A stretch of 64,000 nt of DNA, taken from Candidatus Vallotiella adelgis. Its GTDB lineage: Bacteria; Pseudomonadota; Gammaproteobacteria; Burkholderiales; Burkholderiaceae. Below, piece after piece: positions 54,364 through 64,000 of this stretch. Numbering within the stretch: the stretch's first letter is position 1; every line of letters begins with the position of its first letter. The notes under the pieces were generated by a model. That model ran no database searches. It was not told where the DNA came from and saw only the letters and a program-made list of their open reading frames with translations. The stretch spans positions 186,001 to 250,000 of the forward strand of contig NZ_CP047396.1 in assembly GCF_020541305.1 (NCBI RefSeq). Reading direction: 5' to 3'. Made by a program: the position numbers and the translations under genes.

Positions 54364-54924
54364 TCAGTACCCACCTTTTTTTCCAATGCCAGCAAACGGA
54401 AAGTCGTAATGCAATTTAAATAACTTAAACCATGAATCAACACCAGTTTCCTTATCAATATGGCGGCCAAACGCCATGTTTCCAGTCCGCTCGGGAGGTG
54501 CAATGAATAACTTCAGATGGTACTTACCAGGTCCTGCGAGTTTTATGTTGTCACCATAGTGCGGACCATCACTCGCTACCATTGCTACTAAATTACCTGT
54601 TTGAAAGTAGTTTGATCCGAACTTAGTCAACTCGTAGCATATTTTCAGGTATGGTATCCAATCACCCTCGGCAAATCCGGATGGATTATTCTGAACTGCA
54701 TGAATGTCCGCTTCCAGGTGAATGTCCGAGTCAGACGATTTGCGCATCATACCTTCGGGGTCCATCCTGATCGGTTGAAGGTATACCATACCGATCTCCA
54801 TTCCACTTTGGATTTTCGGCTTCCCAAGTGGATACTCGGCTGCTAATACCACGCTTGCAGCGCTCATTATCAGCGCGCATAATGCCGCGGTGGTAATGAC
54901 GAAAACTGGACGAAAACCTACCAT
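54364..54924 (-). CDS. ftrA: FtrA, P19-type periplasmic iron-binding protein
   Basis: 186 residues, signal peptide about 1-28 ending VVLAAEYP, mature P19 fold. Met and His likely to bind copper/iron are visible in GMEIGMVYLQP, DSDIHLEADIHA and GPHYGDNIKL (three separate blocks). First gene of the ftrABCD operon; AAGGA precedes the ATG, and the promoter should be just beyond 54,924. Complete. Confidence 0.93.
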   Translation of the reverse strand: MVGFRPVFVITTAALCALIMSAASVVLAAEYPLGKPKIQSGMEIGMVYLQPIRMDPEGMMRKSSDSDIHLEADIHAVQNNPSGFAEGDWIPYLKICYELTKFGSNYFQTGNLVAMVASDGPHYGDNIKLAGPGKYHLKLFIAPPERTGNMAFGRHIDKETGVDSWFKLFKLHYDFPFAGIGKKGGY

Positions 54925-56569
54925 GGATATTCCTTGCTATCATGTGTCAATACCGGAATAAGAACAATTCTCAATACACAGTTAGTGTAGCACCGATCTG
55001 CAAGTTATCCAAAGTTAGTATGTATGCTAGATATAAGCCGCGTGAGCTATGTTAATTGGTCGCGTATCTGCGCTACCTTCTTAAACTCGAATTTCTATGC
55101 GCAATCAAGCATCTACCTTTCAAGCTTTTAATTGCTTTTTCAAGCTGGCTTATCTGGCACTTTCGCTATCTCGCGCACCTCTTGCTTCGATCGAAGATCG
55201 GCGAGCGCCTGCTACATCATAATTAGTGATTATATTCCATAAACGCGCAACCGCTGCCGCTGTAGGCGGCCTTCCTAATCGCCTCCATTATTGCGCGTTT
55301 AGCATATGGAAACCTTTCGTGTAGCATATAAACACTGACCTGCACGTTAAGATTTCAAGTTGCAGATCTTCAGATATCCGCTTGACCGTATGCATATTGC
55401 TGTAAACGAACTATCAACCACTATTAGCACAAGAATCTATTAGTTACTCAGCTATACGATTCGTTAAAGCTTACGGCACTCGAATATAGCTACGCAGCTA
55501 GAGTTGTATTCGGTGTCAATACTAGTGCCGGTCAGCTAGGTCGAGCGATGACGTTTTCTATCGCAGATATTTACCTAAGCCAGTTTTACTGAGCAGCGGT
55601 TGGAACGCAAGGTTATCACCGAGATGGTGATCCTGCCAGTAAAAACAACTGGTATGACTAATAGGGTAATCTGTCGAAGACAACAAATTTACGCTTGTCG
55701 AGCAAGCTATTATTCTCAAGGTATAATGTAAATACATATACGCATTTCTTTTAGCTTAGATAAGTAAACAAGATTTTATTGTTTTCGAACGATATAGCAC
55801 TAAATCTAGATCTGTAGTCAAAATGCTGCACTCAAATGTACATACCACTTATCGAGCTAGAACATACCGGATATGCACATATATGAGCTACACTCCGGAT
55901 CGGATAGTAGCGTATAGTTTTTTCTCTGCTATTCCTCTGAATAATCAGTCAGTTGTGCAGTTTTAGTCATATACCAGATAGCTATCTCTGATAACACTGG
56001 AACTCAAAATTTAAATTAATATCTAGCAGAACCTGATGGGTTCGTGCAATGAAATTCTCGATCAGCACTCTATTAAATACCGGACATACTTCAATGACAT
56101 TTAGCCAAAAATACATGGCCGAGTATTCCGCTAAATAATACACCCGACATAGAATATATTTAACAAGAAAAATAGAGTTACAGCCACAAAATAAGACTTA
56201 TGCTCAATGCTGGAAATAAACTAAACAGCTTTTTAGCTAGGTTACTGCTAGTACAGAAAAAAAATGCAGGACGTTCACTTCTGCATATAGCTGTACTACG
56301 TAAGTGTTATATTCACTAGGATGATGGACTAGTTATCCCGCAGCTTCTTGCGAAGATATAGATAAATTAATACGGCACCTCACCTACCTGCTATCGCTAC
56401 ATAATTAGCAAAAATAAATATAATAACGAGGGTTGGATGTATAAAATTGGCGATCGTGGACCAGAAACTACTCTTCCCATCTCATGCAAGTATAATAAGC
56501 GTATAAAATGGAGTTATACTCAGGCTTTTCACAAATTGTTCGGCGTTGATTTTATATTATTACCCCACT
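54925..56569. other. 1.6-kb gene-free interval
   Basis: No supported gene. The right-hand end has a 162-codon plus-strand frame that overlaps the PAP2 gene in another phase and is a shadow. A small inverted repeat ATCACC/GGTGAT is at about 55,616-55,632. Position suggests one or two lost genes. Confidence 0.5.
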
Positions 56570-57241
56570 ATGTCAAACTTTTCGCCAACTACTTGGATTT
56601 TTATTACCGCGTTTGGCGGAGCTGGCGTTATGCTCCCCGTTGCTGCAGCTATCGCGCTGTGGCTTATCGTAGGCCGTACCTGGCGCAGCGCAATAGCATG
56701 GTCCGGCCTTCTCATGATTGGTATCGCGTTGGTTATAGTCACGAAAATAGCCTTCCTCGGCTGGGGTGTTGGCATACGCTCATTGGACTTCACTGGCATC
56801 AGTGGCCACTCCATGCTCGCGACTGCTGTCCTGCCGGCTGCAGTGTTCTTGGGCACGCGCTCTGTACCAGTCGTATTGCGACTAACAATGTTAATCGTTG
56901 GACTAGTTGCAAGTGCTATTATTAGCGTATCGCGCCTTGCTGTAGATGCACATTCAGTCTCAGAGGTTATCGCTGGATTCGCACTTGGTGCGGCTGTTTC
57001 GTTGGGCTGGATCATATGGGCAGCGCCGAACAAGCTAAACGTGACTGCACCCGTATCGCGCTGGCTCGTGGCAGTAAGTCTTATTGGGCTTACTATATCA
57101 CTGCATGGTTATCATGCACGGACTCATCGGTGGGTTACACAGATTGCCGTATACCTATCAGGCCATGATCGGCCATTTGTACGAGCACGCTGGAAGGCTC
57201 ACCAGGCACCAATATTGAGCCAGACCAGATACTTAAAATAA
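56570..57241 (+). CDS. PAP2-superfamily membrane phosphatase
   Basis: About 223 residues from the ATG at 56,570 (MSNFSPTTWIFITAFGGAG); an ATG eight codons earlier is possible. About six hydrophobic helices. The acid-phosphatase motifs are visible as SGHS near residue 85 and SRLAVDAHSVSEVIAG near 128, with Glu in place of the usual Asp after the catalytic His. Substrates in the family include undecaprenyl diphosphate and phosphatidate; which applies here is not shown by the sequence. Isolated between two empty intervals. Confidence 0.85.
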   Translation: MSNFSPTTWIFITAFGGAGVMLPVAAAIALWLIVGRTWRSAIAWSGLLMIGIALVIVTKIAFLGWGVGIRSLDFTGISGHSMLATAVLPAAVFLGTRSVPVVLRLTMLIVGLVASAIISVSRLAVDAHSVSEVIAGFALGAAVSLGWIIWAAPNKLNVTAPVSRWLVAVSLIGLTISLHGYHARTHRWVTQIAVYLSGHDRPFVRARWKAHQAPILSQTRYLK

Positions 57242-58126
57242 AGCCGATAGATGTACGAGTCAGTACATTATAGCAATAAGCTACTTATACGCTACGATCT
57301 GCTGTAGTCAGCTTTGACTATACTCATCCAGTCTAGAAAATTGCTAATTTATAGCAGTATTGATTAACTGTCTTACCTCCGTGTACTAGTAGATAAACCC
57401 GATATCGGGCATCTAAGTTGTATAAGAAAAACTAACAGTTACTAGATGATGTGAGTTAGCTAATATGCTTATATGAAAGCACTGCTCGACTAAGCGTAGT
57501 CTTTTGAGCAAACATGGGAAAAGCTCCTTAAGAAGAGATAATAGTTGACTAGTGAGAGTAGCTATAGTTGTAACTATATATCTGAATGCACAATGCTTAA
57601 AATTAGATTAAGTGTGATAGACGCTTAATCACTTTGACAAAACAATAAAAAAACTTTTAGCTAGCTGCCTCGCTTCTTTTTGAATACCGGAAGATCGACT
57701 TTTAGTCGAAACTGCGATTATAAAAATCGCATAATTCGTGATACATTTTTACAGCAATTGAATAGAATAATACGGAGGACGGATAGAATGCTGACAAATC
57801 AGTCGAGATACGTATCATGTGCATCAGCAAGAGGAGTCATGATAGGTGACAACCGACCAGGGTAATAGCGCATCGTATAAATTAAGGACAGCTACTCATA
57901 CCGTTTACTATGCATCCTTTCTTGTATTTAAAATATTGATAATATTGCTGGTTTCCGCAGTGCCTAGCCGGCTTTAACCGCGTGAATGTTTAGTATGCTT
58001 AACTCATTGATTATAAGATATCGCTTTGCAGGTATCGAGGGTAAGATGATTAATCTTAGATTGACATCATCGGAAGGACTAACAAAATGAGGTAAACGTC
58101 TGGAGTGTCTCTACAGTCCAGCGTAA
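57242..58126. other. 885-base interval downstream of ihfA
   Basis: In Burkholderia a MerR-type regulator and a tRNA-Pro usually follow ihfA. Neither is recognisable here. A terminator-like stem lies next to ihfA at 58,100-58,121. Confidence 0.5.
58100..58121 (-). terminator. Stem-loop after ihfA
   Basis: Read on the minus strand, CTGGACTGT-agag-ACACTCCAG forms a nine-base stem with one mismatch about five bases after the ihfA stop. A weak T-rich stretch follows further on. Confidence 0.4.
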
Positions 58127-58429
58127 CTAGACTATTATGGCAGCACTATGCTCGACCTGTGCTTTAAGCTTTTGGCTCGCATGAAAAGTCACAACACAGC
58201 GTGCTGAAATCGGGATAGCTTCACCGGTCTTCGGGTTACGTCCTGGACGTTGCGTCTTGTGACGTAACTGGAAGTTGCCAAACCTAGATAGTTTAACGCT
58301 TTTACTGCTTGCGAGAGCATCACATATTTCCTCAAAGAAAGCTTCGACTATATCTTTTGCCTCGCGCTTATGCAGCCCGATTTGATCGAATATCAACTCA
58401 GCTAGCTCGGCTTTTGTCAGCGTCGGCAT
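58127..58429 (-). CDS. ihfA: Integration host factor alpha subunit
   Basis: HU/IHF-fold DNA-bending protein. About 100 residues from the ATG at 58,429 ([14 protein letters not shown]); an ATG at 58,450 adds seven residues without support. The DNA-intercalating arm [11 protein letters not shown] is intact. Two usually conserved positions differ: KLSRFGNF for KLSGFGNF, and ARCVVTF for ARRVVTF. It follows pheT as in other proteobacteria, 111 bases downstream. Neither start has a clear ribosome site. Confidence 0.92.
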   Translation of the reverse strand: MPTLTKAELAELIFDQIGLHKREAKDIVEAFFEEICDALASSKSVKLSRFGNFQLRHKTQRPGRNPKTGEAIPISARCVVTFHASQKLKAQVEHSAAIIV

Positions 58430-58561
58430 TTCGGATAAAACTAGATTCATGTAGAGTAGATTATTATAATTTTTCGTACTGCTGTTGTTCAGACAGCAGT
58501 GCTGCAGAAGTGACTCGAATTGAAGTAGTATCTAGTTTTTTTCGGTCAAATCAGATTGTAT

Positions 58562-61030
58562 TTAGCCACGCAACCTTGCACCAAAAACTTGAGCGAAACA
58601 TTTTATTAAGGCTGCTATAGCAGGCTCAATTTCTTCATGCCGCAGAGAACCATCAGTATCTTGCAAGGTTAACCGGAACGCAATGCTTTTTTCATGAACT
58701 GAGATTTCATTAGGAACAGTGCTTACATTGTTTTGCTTTTCAATAAATTTTGGCCGGTATTCATCAAATACCGCTATATCTTGTACAAACCGGAGTGCAT
58801 TGTTACGCATCCGCACCCGAGAAAACTCATCAAGTATCGATTGCACTTCAACATGTTTTGGTACAATCACGGCAATATCACGGTGCACTAGAGGAAATTT
58901 TGAGATCTCAGTTACGCTCGGTAGTACATGCTCAGACACCGAATTTACCTCGACCTCAAATAGTACTGGTACATGTGAGAGATCATATTTTTGCAGCCAA
59001 CGTGGATGCAACTCGCCGATCCAACCGACAATGCGATTATCAATTTCGATCCGTGCACTACGCCCTGGGTGCAATGCTACATGTGAGTCCCGTATAAATC
59101 GAGGGACTATCGGTGAAAATAGCGCCTGTACGTCGCCCTTTACATCGAAGAAATCAACATATCGCGTTGATACTCCCCACTGCTCATTAACGACTGAGCC
59201 ATAGGCTAATGCACCGATCATCTTTGGTTGAGCAACGCCTTGCACCGCCAACTCTGCCGCTTTCACTGTTGAGTCCACGTAAAAGATCCGACTAACTTCA
59301 AATACACGTACGCGCTCTACCTGTCGATTTAAGTTATATCGTAGAACATCAATCAAGCTGCCAAACAATGTTGAACGCATTAGCGACAGCTGACTTGCGA
59401 TCGGGTTGAGTAATGCGATGGGTTGTTTATTGCACGCGAAGTCTTCTTCCCGTGTAGCATTAACAAAGCTAAAATTAACTGTTTCTGAGTAATCGCGTAT
59501 TGCTAATATGCGACGTAATGTATGAATAGACCGCCGCGTCTCATTTGTTGGCTGCATCTTGCTGGTTGTTATTGGCAATCGTGCTGGGATCTTTTCGAAT
59601 CCGTAGATGCGAGCAATTTCTTCAATAAGATCTTCCTCGATTTCGATGTCAAAACGGTAGGCTGGAGGCGTTACCATAAACATATCGCTATCTACTGAGC
59701 GTTCGAACAATAGATTTAAACGCGAAAATATGCTAGCAATCTCGTTCGCATCGATCTGCATACCAATAATTCGCTTTACTTGCGATACGCGCATTAAGAC
59801 TGGCTTGCGCTGCGGTAGATTGGAAATATGGTCATCTACTGGACCGGCATTACCACCGCAGATTGTCGTGATCAAGTACGTCAGGTACTCGATATGTTCA
59901 ACGGTAGTTGAGTAGTCAACTCCTCGCTCAAAACGATATGCAGCATGAGTGAAAAGGTTATATTGACGCGCACGTCCACGAATACTATCCGGCCACCAAA
60001 ATGCTGCTTCTAAATAGATATTCTGCGTATTAAGCATCACCGCAGTACTACTACCACCCATGATACCGGCAAGGCTTTCGATATATCCCTGATCATCTGC
60101 GATCACACCGACCGTTTCATCTAACTTAATTGTACTGCCATTCAGCAGCTTCAGTGTTTCTCCGCTCCTACCCCAGCGCACATGTAAGCCGCCATTAATC
60201 TTATCTATGTCAAATAGATGTGATGGGCGTCCGAGCTCGAACATTACATAGTTTGAAATATCAACGAGCGCTGAGATACTACGCTGGCCCGCTCGCTCTA
60301 GTCTCCGAACCATCCATGCAGGAGTGCGAGCTTGAGCATTGACATTTCGAATCACGCGGCCAGAAAAGCGTCCGCAAAGCTTCGGGGCCTCGATGAACAC
60401 TAGTAACCGCGCGTCGCAGGTAATCGGAACAGTGGGATAAGATGGCATGTTGAGCGGCGCGCCAGTAATTGCAGCTGCCTCACGCGCAATACCAAACACC
60501 GATAAACAGTCAGCTTTATTCGGTGTCAGCTTGATCTTAAAAATCATGTCGTCGAGCTGTAATACATCGCGGATATTATCTCCGATCAACGCATCGTTTG
60601 GTAACACTAATAGCCCGCTAGAATCGTCTGACAACTTTAATTCGCTTGCCGAACATAGCATGCCCTGGCTTTCAATTCCGCGCAGCTTTAAGGGTTTAAG
60701 CTCGAAGGGCGCACCACCCGTTGCGACAGGTGGTAATATCGCACCGATCTGCGCAGTAGGCACCTTGATACCGGGTAATACGTTCGTTGCACCGCATACA
60801 ATCGTCAGTATCTTTCCCGTACCTACGTCAACTTGACATATTTTTAGCTTATCGGCATTTGGATGCTTGATGACCTCAAGAACATTTCCAACAACGATCT
60901 TCGATGTTGGTGGTGCCACCTGCGCTAATTTTTCGACCTCAAGACCCGACATTGTCAGTGCATATGATAGTTCTTCACTCGACAGTTGAGGATCAACAAA
61001 GCTTCTTAACCAGGACTCAGTAAATTGCAT
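58562..61030 (-). CDS. pheT: Phenylalanyl-tRNA synthetase beta subunit
   Basis: 822 residues, full length. Domains in order: N-terminal piece [24 protein letters not shown]-like tRNA-binding region (about 40-150), B3/B4 editing domain, B5, the catalytic-like core with [15 protein letters not shown], and the C-terminal anticodon-recognition domain ([13 protein letters not shown] and beyond). Forms an alpha2-beta2 enzyme with PheS, whose gene ends 24 bases upstream. Confidence 0.96.
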   Translation of the reverse strand: MQFTESWLRSFVDPQLSSEELSYALTMSGLEVEKLAQVAPPTSKIVVGNVLEVIKHPNADKLKICQVDVGTGKILTIVCGATNVLPGIKVPTAQIGAILPPVATGGAPFELKPLKLRGIESQGMLCSASELKLSDDSSGLLVLPNDALIGDNIRDVLQLDDMIFKIKLTPNKADCLSVFGIAREAAAITGAPLNMPSYPTVPITCDARLLVFIEAPKLCGRFSGRVIRNVNAQARTPAWMVRRLERAGQRSISALVDISNYVMFELGRPSHLFDIDKINGGLHVRWGRSGETLKLLNGSTIKLDETVGVIADDQGYIESLAGIMGGSSTAVMLNTQNIYLEAAFWWPDSIRGRARQYNLFTHAAYRFERGVDYSTTVEHIEYLTYLITTICGGNAGPVDDHISNLPQRKPVLMRVSQVKRIIGMQIDANEIASIFSRLNLLFERSVDSDMFMVTPPAYRFDIEIEEDLIEEIARIYGFEKIPARLPITTSKMQPTNETRRSIHTLRRILAIRDYSETVNFSFVNATREEDFACNKQPIALLNPIASQLSLMRSTLFGSLIDVLRYNLNRQVERVRVFEVSRIFYVDSTVKAAELAVQGVAQPKMIGALAYGSVVNEQWGVSTRYVDFFDVKGDVQALFSPIVPRFIRDSHVALHPGRSARIEIDNRIVGWIGELHPRWLQKYDLSHVPVLFEVEVNSVSEHVLPSVTEISKFPLVHRDIAVIVPKHVEVQSILDEFSRVRMRNNALRFVQDIAVFDEYRPKFIEKQNNVSTVPNEISVHEKSIAFRLTLQDTDGSLRHEEIEPAIAALIKCFAQVFGARLRG

Positions 61031-61054
61031 ATGGTGTTGATAAAGAAGATCTAC

Positions 61055-62080
61055 TTACGTGAACTGGCGCAGGAAGCGTAGATCGTTCTCAAAGAACGAG
61101 CGCATATCATCTACACCGTAGCGTAGCATAGTTAGTCGCTCGAGGCCGCTGCCAAATGCAAAACCAGTATAGAGCTTTGGGTCAAGCCCCATATTATGCA
61201 ATACGTTCGGATGTACTTGTCCAGAGCCAGAAATTTCAAGCCAGCAACCAGCATTTTTTCCTCGCTCAAACCTCATATCGATCTCAGCAGACGGTTCAGT
61301 AAACGGGAAGTACGACGGGCGAAAACGTATTAGGATATCGTTACGTTCAAAGAACTGCCTTAGAAAGGCTATGTACACACCTTTCAAGTCTGCAAAGCTA
61401 ATGCTTTCATCGATCCACAACCCTTCGATCTGGTGAAACATCGGCGAATGTGTCGCGTCACTATCGATACGATAAGTGCGTCCAGGGACGATACTCTTAA
61501 TCGGTGGCTTATGTATCTGCGCATACCGAACTTGCATCGCACTCATATGCGTACGAAGCAATAATGGTCTACCTTGCGCATCTTTCGCGTCTAGATAAAA
61601 TGTGTCTTGCATCGAGCGTGCTGGGTGGTTTTCAGGACTGTTTAGCGCGGTAAAGTTATACCAGTCTGTTTCGATCTCTGGACCGTCAGCCACATCGAAG
61701 CCAATCGAATGAAAAATCTGCTCGATGCGCTCCCACGTTTGCATTACTGGATGCAGACTGCCTACACTAGAGCGGAGTCCTGGAAGGGTTACATCAATCG
61801 CTTCGGCTGCTAGCCTCTGATTAATTAGAGCGTCAGAAAACTCTTGTCGACGTGCATTTAATGCTTTTTCGACACGCTGTTTTGCGACGTTAATGCCAGC
61901 ACCCTCCCTCTTTCGAACCTCCGGATCTAACTTACTCAAACCCTTTAGTAATGCGGTTAACGCACTATTCTTACCTAAGAAGCGCGCTTTTTCTTTTTCG
62001 AGTGTCGCGGTATCTGCAGCATTCGCAAAAACACGCTGTGCATCGGCGATGATCTGCTCAAGATCAGGAGATCCTATCAT
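61055..62080 (-). CDS. pheS: Phenylalanyl-tRNA synthetase alpha subunit
   Basis: 341-residue class II catalytic subunit. An N-terminal coiled coil (about 1-85), then motif 2 containing [13 protein letters not shown] and motif 3 [14 protein letters not shown], which includes the Gly-rich active-site strand. Complete. In order rplT-pheS-pheT-ihfA on one strand. Confidence 0.97.
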   Translation of the reverse strand: MIGSPDLEQIIADAQRVFANAADTATLEKEKARFLGKNSALTALLKGLSKLDPEVRKREGAGINVAKQRVEKALNARRQEFSDALINQRLAAEAIDVTLPGLRSSVGSLHPVMQTWERIEQIFHSIGFDVADGPEIETDWYNFTALNSPENHPARSMQDTFYLDAKDAQGRPLLLRTHMSAMQVRYAQIHKPPIKSIVPGRTYRIDSDATHSPMFHQIEGLWIDESISFADLKGVYIAFLRQFFERNDILIRFRPSYFPFTEPSAEIDMRFERGKNAGCWLEISGSGQVHPNVLHNMGLDPKLYTGFAFGSGLERLTMLRYGVDDMRSFFENDLRFLRQFT

Positions 62081-62220
62081 TCCAATGTTTTTAGTATAGT
62101 AAAAAGGCGTGCAGCTAATAAAACGAAGGGGCAGTACTCGAACTCCTATTTATACGGGACGGGTCGGTATTTTCTTGATGTGCGCAATATTAACCGACCC
62201 GGCACTAACTATCTTTTCGG

Positions 62221-62580
62221 TTAGTGAGTAATGGCCGCCTTTGCTTGGGCAACAACGGCGCAAAAAGCAGGCTTATCGAAGACGGCCATATCAGAAAGAA
62301 CTTTTCTATCAAGTTCAATAGATGCTTTTTTTAGGCCATTTACCAATAAGCTATAGGTAATATCGTGTTGGCGCGCTGCTGCATTAATACGCGTGATCCA
62401 CAAACGCCGAAATACTCGTTTTTTATTACGTCGATCTCGATATGAATACTGACCAGCACGCATAACCGCTTGCTTAGCTACCCGGAATACATTATTCCGA
62501 CGGCCACGATAACCTTTTGCAATACTAATAACTTTTTTATGGCGGGCCCGTGCAGTAACCCCTCGTTTTACTCGAGGCAT
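62221..62580 (-). CDS. rplT: 50S ribosomal protein L20
   Basis: 119-residue bL20, a helical protein that starts [20 protein letters not shown]. The conserved [20 protein letters not shown] and [13 protein letters not shown] blocks are intact. L20 represses the infC-rpmI-rplT messenger in E. coli; the operon order is kept here, 28 bases after rpmI. Confidence 0.97.
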   Translation of the reverse strand: MPRVKRGVTARARHKKVISIAKGYRGRRNNVFRVAKQAVMRAGQYSYRDRRNKKRVFRRLWITRINAAARQHDITYSLLVNGLKKASIELDRKVLSDMAVFDKPAFCAVVAQAKAAITH

Positions 62581-62608
62581 ACTTCTCTCCTATGAGTGTA
62601 GTTTAGGG

Positions 62609-62806
62609 CTACGCGAACGGCATCATCGCGTGAACGGAATTGACGTCTGACGCATGGACACCTGTGCTGCCACGCAAGTGGCGCTTATTTTTTGTCGTTT
62701 TTTTTGTCAGGATGTGACGCTTGAAGGCTTGACTACGCTTCACGGTACCGCCTGGACGCACGACAAAGCGCTTAGATGCGCTTTTTTTGGTCTTCATCTT
62801 AGGCAT
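62609..62806 (-). CDS. rpmI: 50S ribosomal protein L35
   Basis: 65 residues from the ATG at 62,806 ([14 protein letters not shown]), the family start; a longer frame to 62,878 has no homology. GGAGTGG lies about five bases upstream as ribosome site. Between infC and rplT. Confidence 0.96.
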   Translation of the reverse strand: MPKMKTKKSASKRFVVRPGGTVKRSQAFKRHILTKKTTKNKRHLRGSTGVHASDVNSVHAMMPFA

Positions 62807-63008
62807 TGCTACCACTCCAGTTTTTATGGTCACGGGTGTGCGGCCGAATACTCCGCCCTTGAAAAACCCGATGATCATTTATTTTGGCGTGCTTTGAAAT
62901 CGCGTTATGCGCCCGTTTTCTCGAAAGAGGCCGTACTTTCCTGCCCCTGAGACTCGTATTACAAGTTGCACTGCAAACGGTAACATGCCGCGTACAAGGC
63001 ACGCACCA

Positions 63009-63533
63009 TTACTTCTTTTTTTTGGGCGCCAGCACCATTACCATCTGACGACCTTCTATCTTCGGCATTTGTTCAACCTGGCCATGCTCGTCGAGATCTT
63101 GACGTAGACGGTCTAGCATTCGCATACCAATTTCTTGGTGAGCCATCTCTCGCCCACGGAAACGCAATGTAATTTTTGTTTTATCGCCTTCTTCTAGGAA
63201 TTTTGTCAGATTACGCATCTTGACATTGTAATCACCGTCGTCGGTGCCTGGGCGAAACTTGACTTCCTTGACTTGAATTACTTTTTGCTTGAGCTTTGCC
63301 TCGTGCTGCTTTTTGGCTTCTTGGTATTTGAATTTTCCGTAATCCATTAGGCGACACACGGGTGGCTGTGCATGTGGAGCAATCTCAACAAGATCGACAT
63401 TAAGACCTTCTGATAAACGGAAGGCTTCGGCCAGCTTCACGATGCCAATAGGCTCTCCATTAACCCCAACTAGACGCACCTCTGGTGCGCTAATTTCACC
63501 GTTGATGCGTTGCGATGACTTATCAGTAGCGAT
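63009..63533 (-). CDS. infC: Translation initiation factor IF-3 with AUC start codon
   Basis: About 174 residues. The family N-terminus ([20 protein letters not shown]) lies upstream of the first ATG/GTG-type start at 63,479 and begins at an ATC codon at 63,531-63,533, preceded by AGAGGA eight bases upstream. No standard start codon is available there. IF3 genes commonly use rare AUU-type starts and IF3 itself rejects such starts, giving autoregulation (established in E. coli). N-domain, lysine-rich linker helix and C-domain ([18 protein letters not shown]) are complete. Confidence 0.9.
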   Translation of the reverse strand: MATDKSSQRINGEISAPEVRLVGVNGEPIGIVKLAEAFRLSEGLNVDLVEIAPHAQPPVCRLMDYGKFKYQEAKKQHEAKLKQKVIQVKEVKFRPGTDDGDYNVKMRNLTKFLEEGDKTKITLRFRGREMAHQEIGMRMLDRLRQDLDEHGQVEQMPKIEGRQMVMVLAPKKKK

Positions 63534-63582
63534 GTTACGTTTCCTCTAAAAAATAAAAAACCGTCTAGACTAAAATAGTAGC

Positions 63583-64000
63583 TTACTTGAAGACTCGTAC
63601 TTCATTGTGGAGATAGTCAAGGAAATCTTTGACTGGCATAACACCTAAATTAACTCCGCCATGAGTACGTACAGCTACCGTTTGCGTATCATGCTCTTTT
63701 TCGCCAACAATCGCTAAATATGGAACTTTTTTCAGAGTATGTTCCCGTATTTTATAACCAATCTTTTCATTACGCAAATCGAGAGACGCTCTAATCCCTT
63801 GTTTCTTCAAAGATTTGACAATATTATTGGAATAGATAGATGAATTATTTGCAATATTTATCACTACCACTTGTACTGGAGCCAGCCACAGCGGCATTGA
63901 ACCAGCGTAGTGTTCGATTAAGATTCCTAAGAAGCGCTCCATCGAACCTATAATCGCCCGGTGTAGCATCACTGGGCGACAGCGGTTATTGTCTTTAGCT
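63583..64000 (-). CDS. thrS: Threonyl-tRNA synthetase, C-terminal part (cut by window edge)
   Basis: The last 138 codons are in the window; the frame stays open to the right edge (...[20 protein letters not shown]), matching the end of the catalytic domain of ThrS with motif 3 [14 protein letters not shown]. The anticodon-binding domain follows ([13 protein letters not shown], then [11 protein letters not shown] and [12 protein letters not shown]) and ends normally in EVRVFK. Just upstream of infC, the universal thrS-infC order. Confidence 0.95.
   Translation of the reverse strand, partial: AKDNNRCRPVMLHRAIIGSMERFLGILIEHYAGSMPLWLAPVQVVVINIANNSSIYSNNIVKSLKKQGIRASLDLRNEKIGYKIREHTLKKVPYLAIVGEKEHDTQTVAVRTHGGVNLGVMPVKDFLDYLHNEVRVFK

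Noticed and set aside
56437-56925. A 162-codon plus-strand frame
   Set aside because: Overlaps the PAP2 phosphatase in another phase; Arg/Cys-rich and without homology.

Overview
The window looks like the chromosome of a Burkholderiaceae bacterium in genome decay, most likely a host-restricted endosymbiont. Gene order and protein sequences match the Burkholderia group closely: the block purA-hisZ-hflC-hflK-hflX-hfq-der-hisS-ispG-rodZ-rlmN-ndk, the block thrS-infC-rpmI-rplT-pheS-pheT-ihfA, dnaX-ybaB-recR beside the SRP RNA, rpsF-priB-rpsR-rplI-dnaB, and the FtrABCD iron operon. About two thirds of the window is coding by my sum. The rest is long spacers (up to 2.5 kb) with no intact gene, placed where free-living relatives carry genes. 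A reduced symbiont of the Vallotia/Mycetohabitans kind is a plausible identity, but that is inference.

Layout. 1-2 kb: lipid A L-Ara4N genes (arnA dehydrogenase part, arnD). 2.5-4.2 kb: phosphate transporter and its DUF47 partner. 4.4-7.4 kb: replicative helicase and the S6/PriB/S18/L9 operon. 7.4-9.5 kb: empty, with an AT-rich core. 9.5-12.1 kb: asparaginase and a YbiT-type ABC-F ATPase. 12.1-14.6 kb: decayed. 14.6-17.7 kb: rluD/bamD divergent pair and a conserved hypothetical. 18-33 kb: the dense purA-to-ndk block, from which bamB and yfgM are missing. 33-37 kb: YccA-like membrane protein, broken nlpD, surE, recR. 37-43 kb: ybaB, dnaX, SRP RNA, trxA, rho, rpmE2. 44-46 kb: tRNA-Asp, tRNA-Glu and tRNA-Ala, the last two separated by a 1.6-kb AT-rich island. 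46-48.7 kb: a gltX that has lost its first ~105 codons and runs into a 1.3-kb tract almost free of G. 50.4 kb: fabI. 51.7-54.9 kb: ftrDCBA. 56.6 kb: PAP2 phosphatase. 58-64 kb: the ihfA-to-thrS block (thrS cut by the window edge).

What is retained is core information processing (replication, translation, tRNA charging, RNA termination), envelope assembly (BamD, RodZ, Ara4N, isoprenoid and fatty acid synthesis), membrane proteolysis control (HflKC) and iron and phosphate uptake. Erosion shows as truncated rodZ, stop-interrupted nlpD, missing pcm, bamB and yfgM, and spacers dotted with perfect hairpins.

The strongest anomaly is 47,116-48,461. By my count it has 12 G in 1,301 bases from 47,161 and none at all in the last 722. 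It cuts gltX on one side and a signal-peptide reading frame on the other. It is either a sequencing or assembly defect or a very unusual strand-asymmetric element; raw reads would decide.
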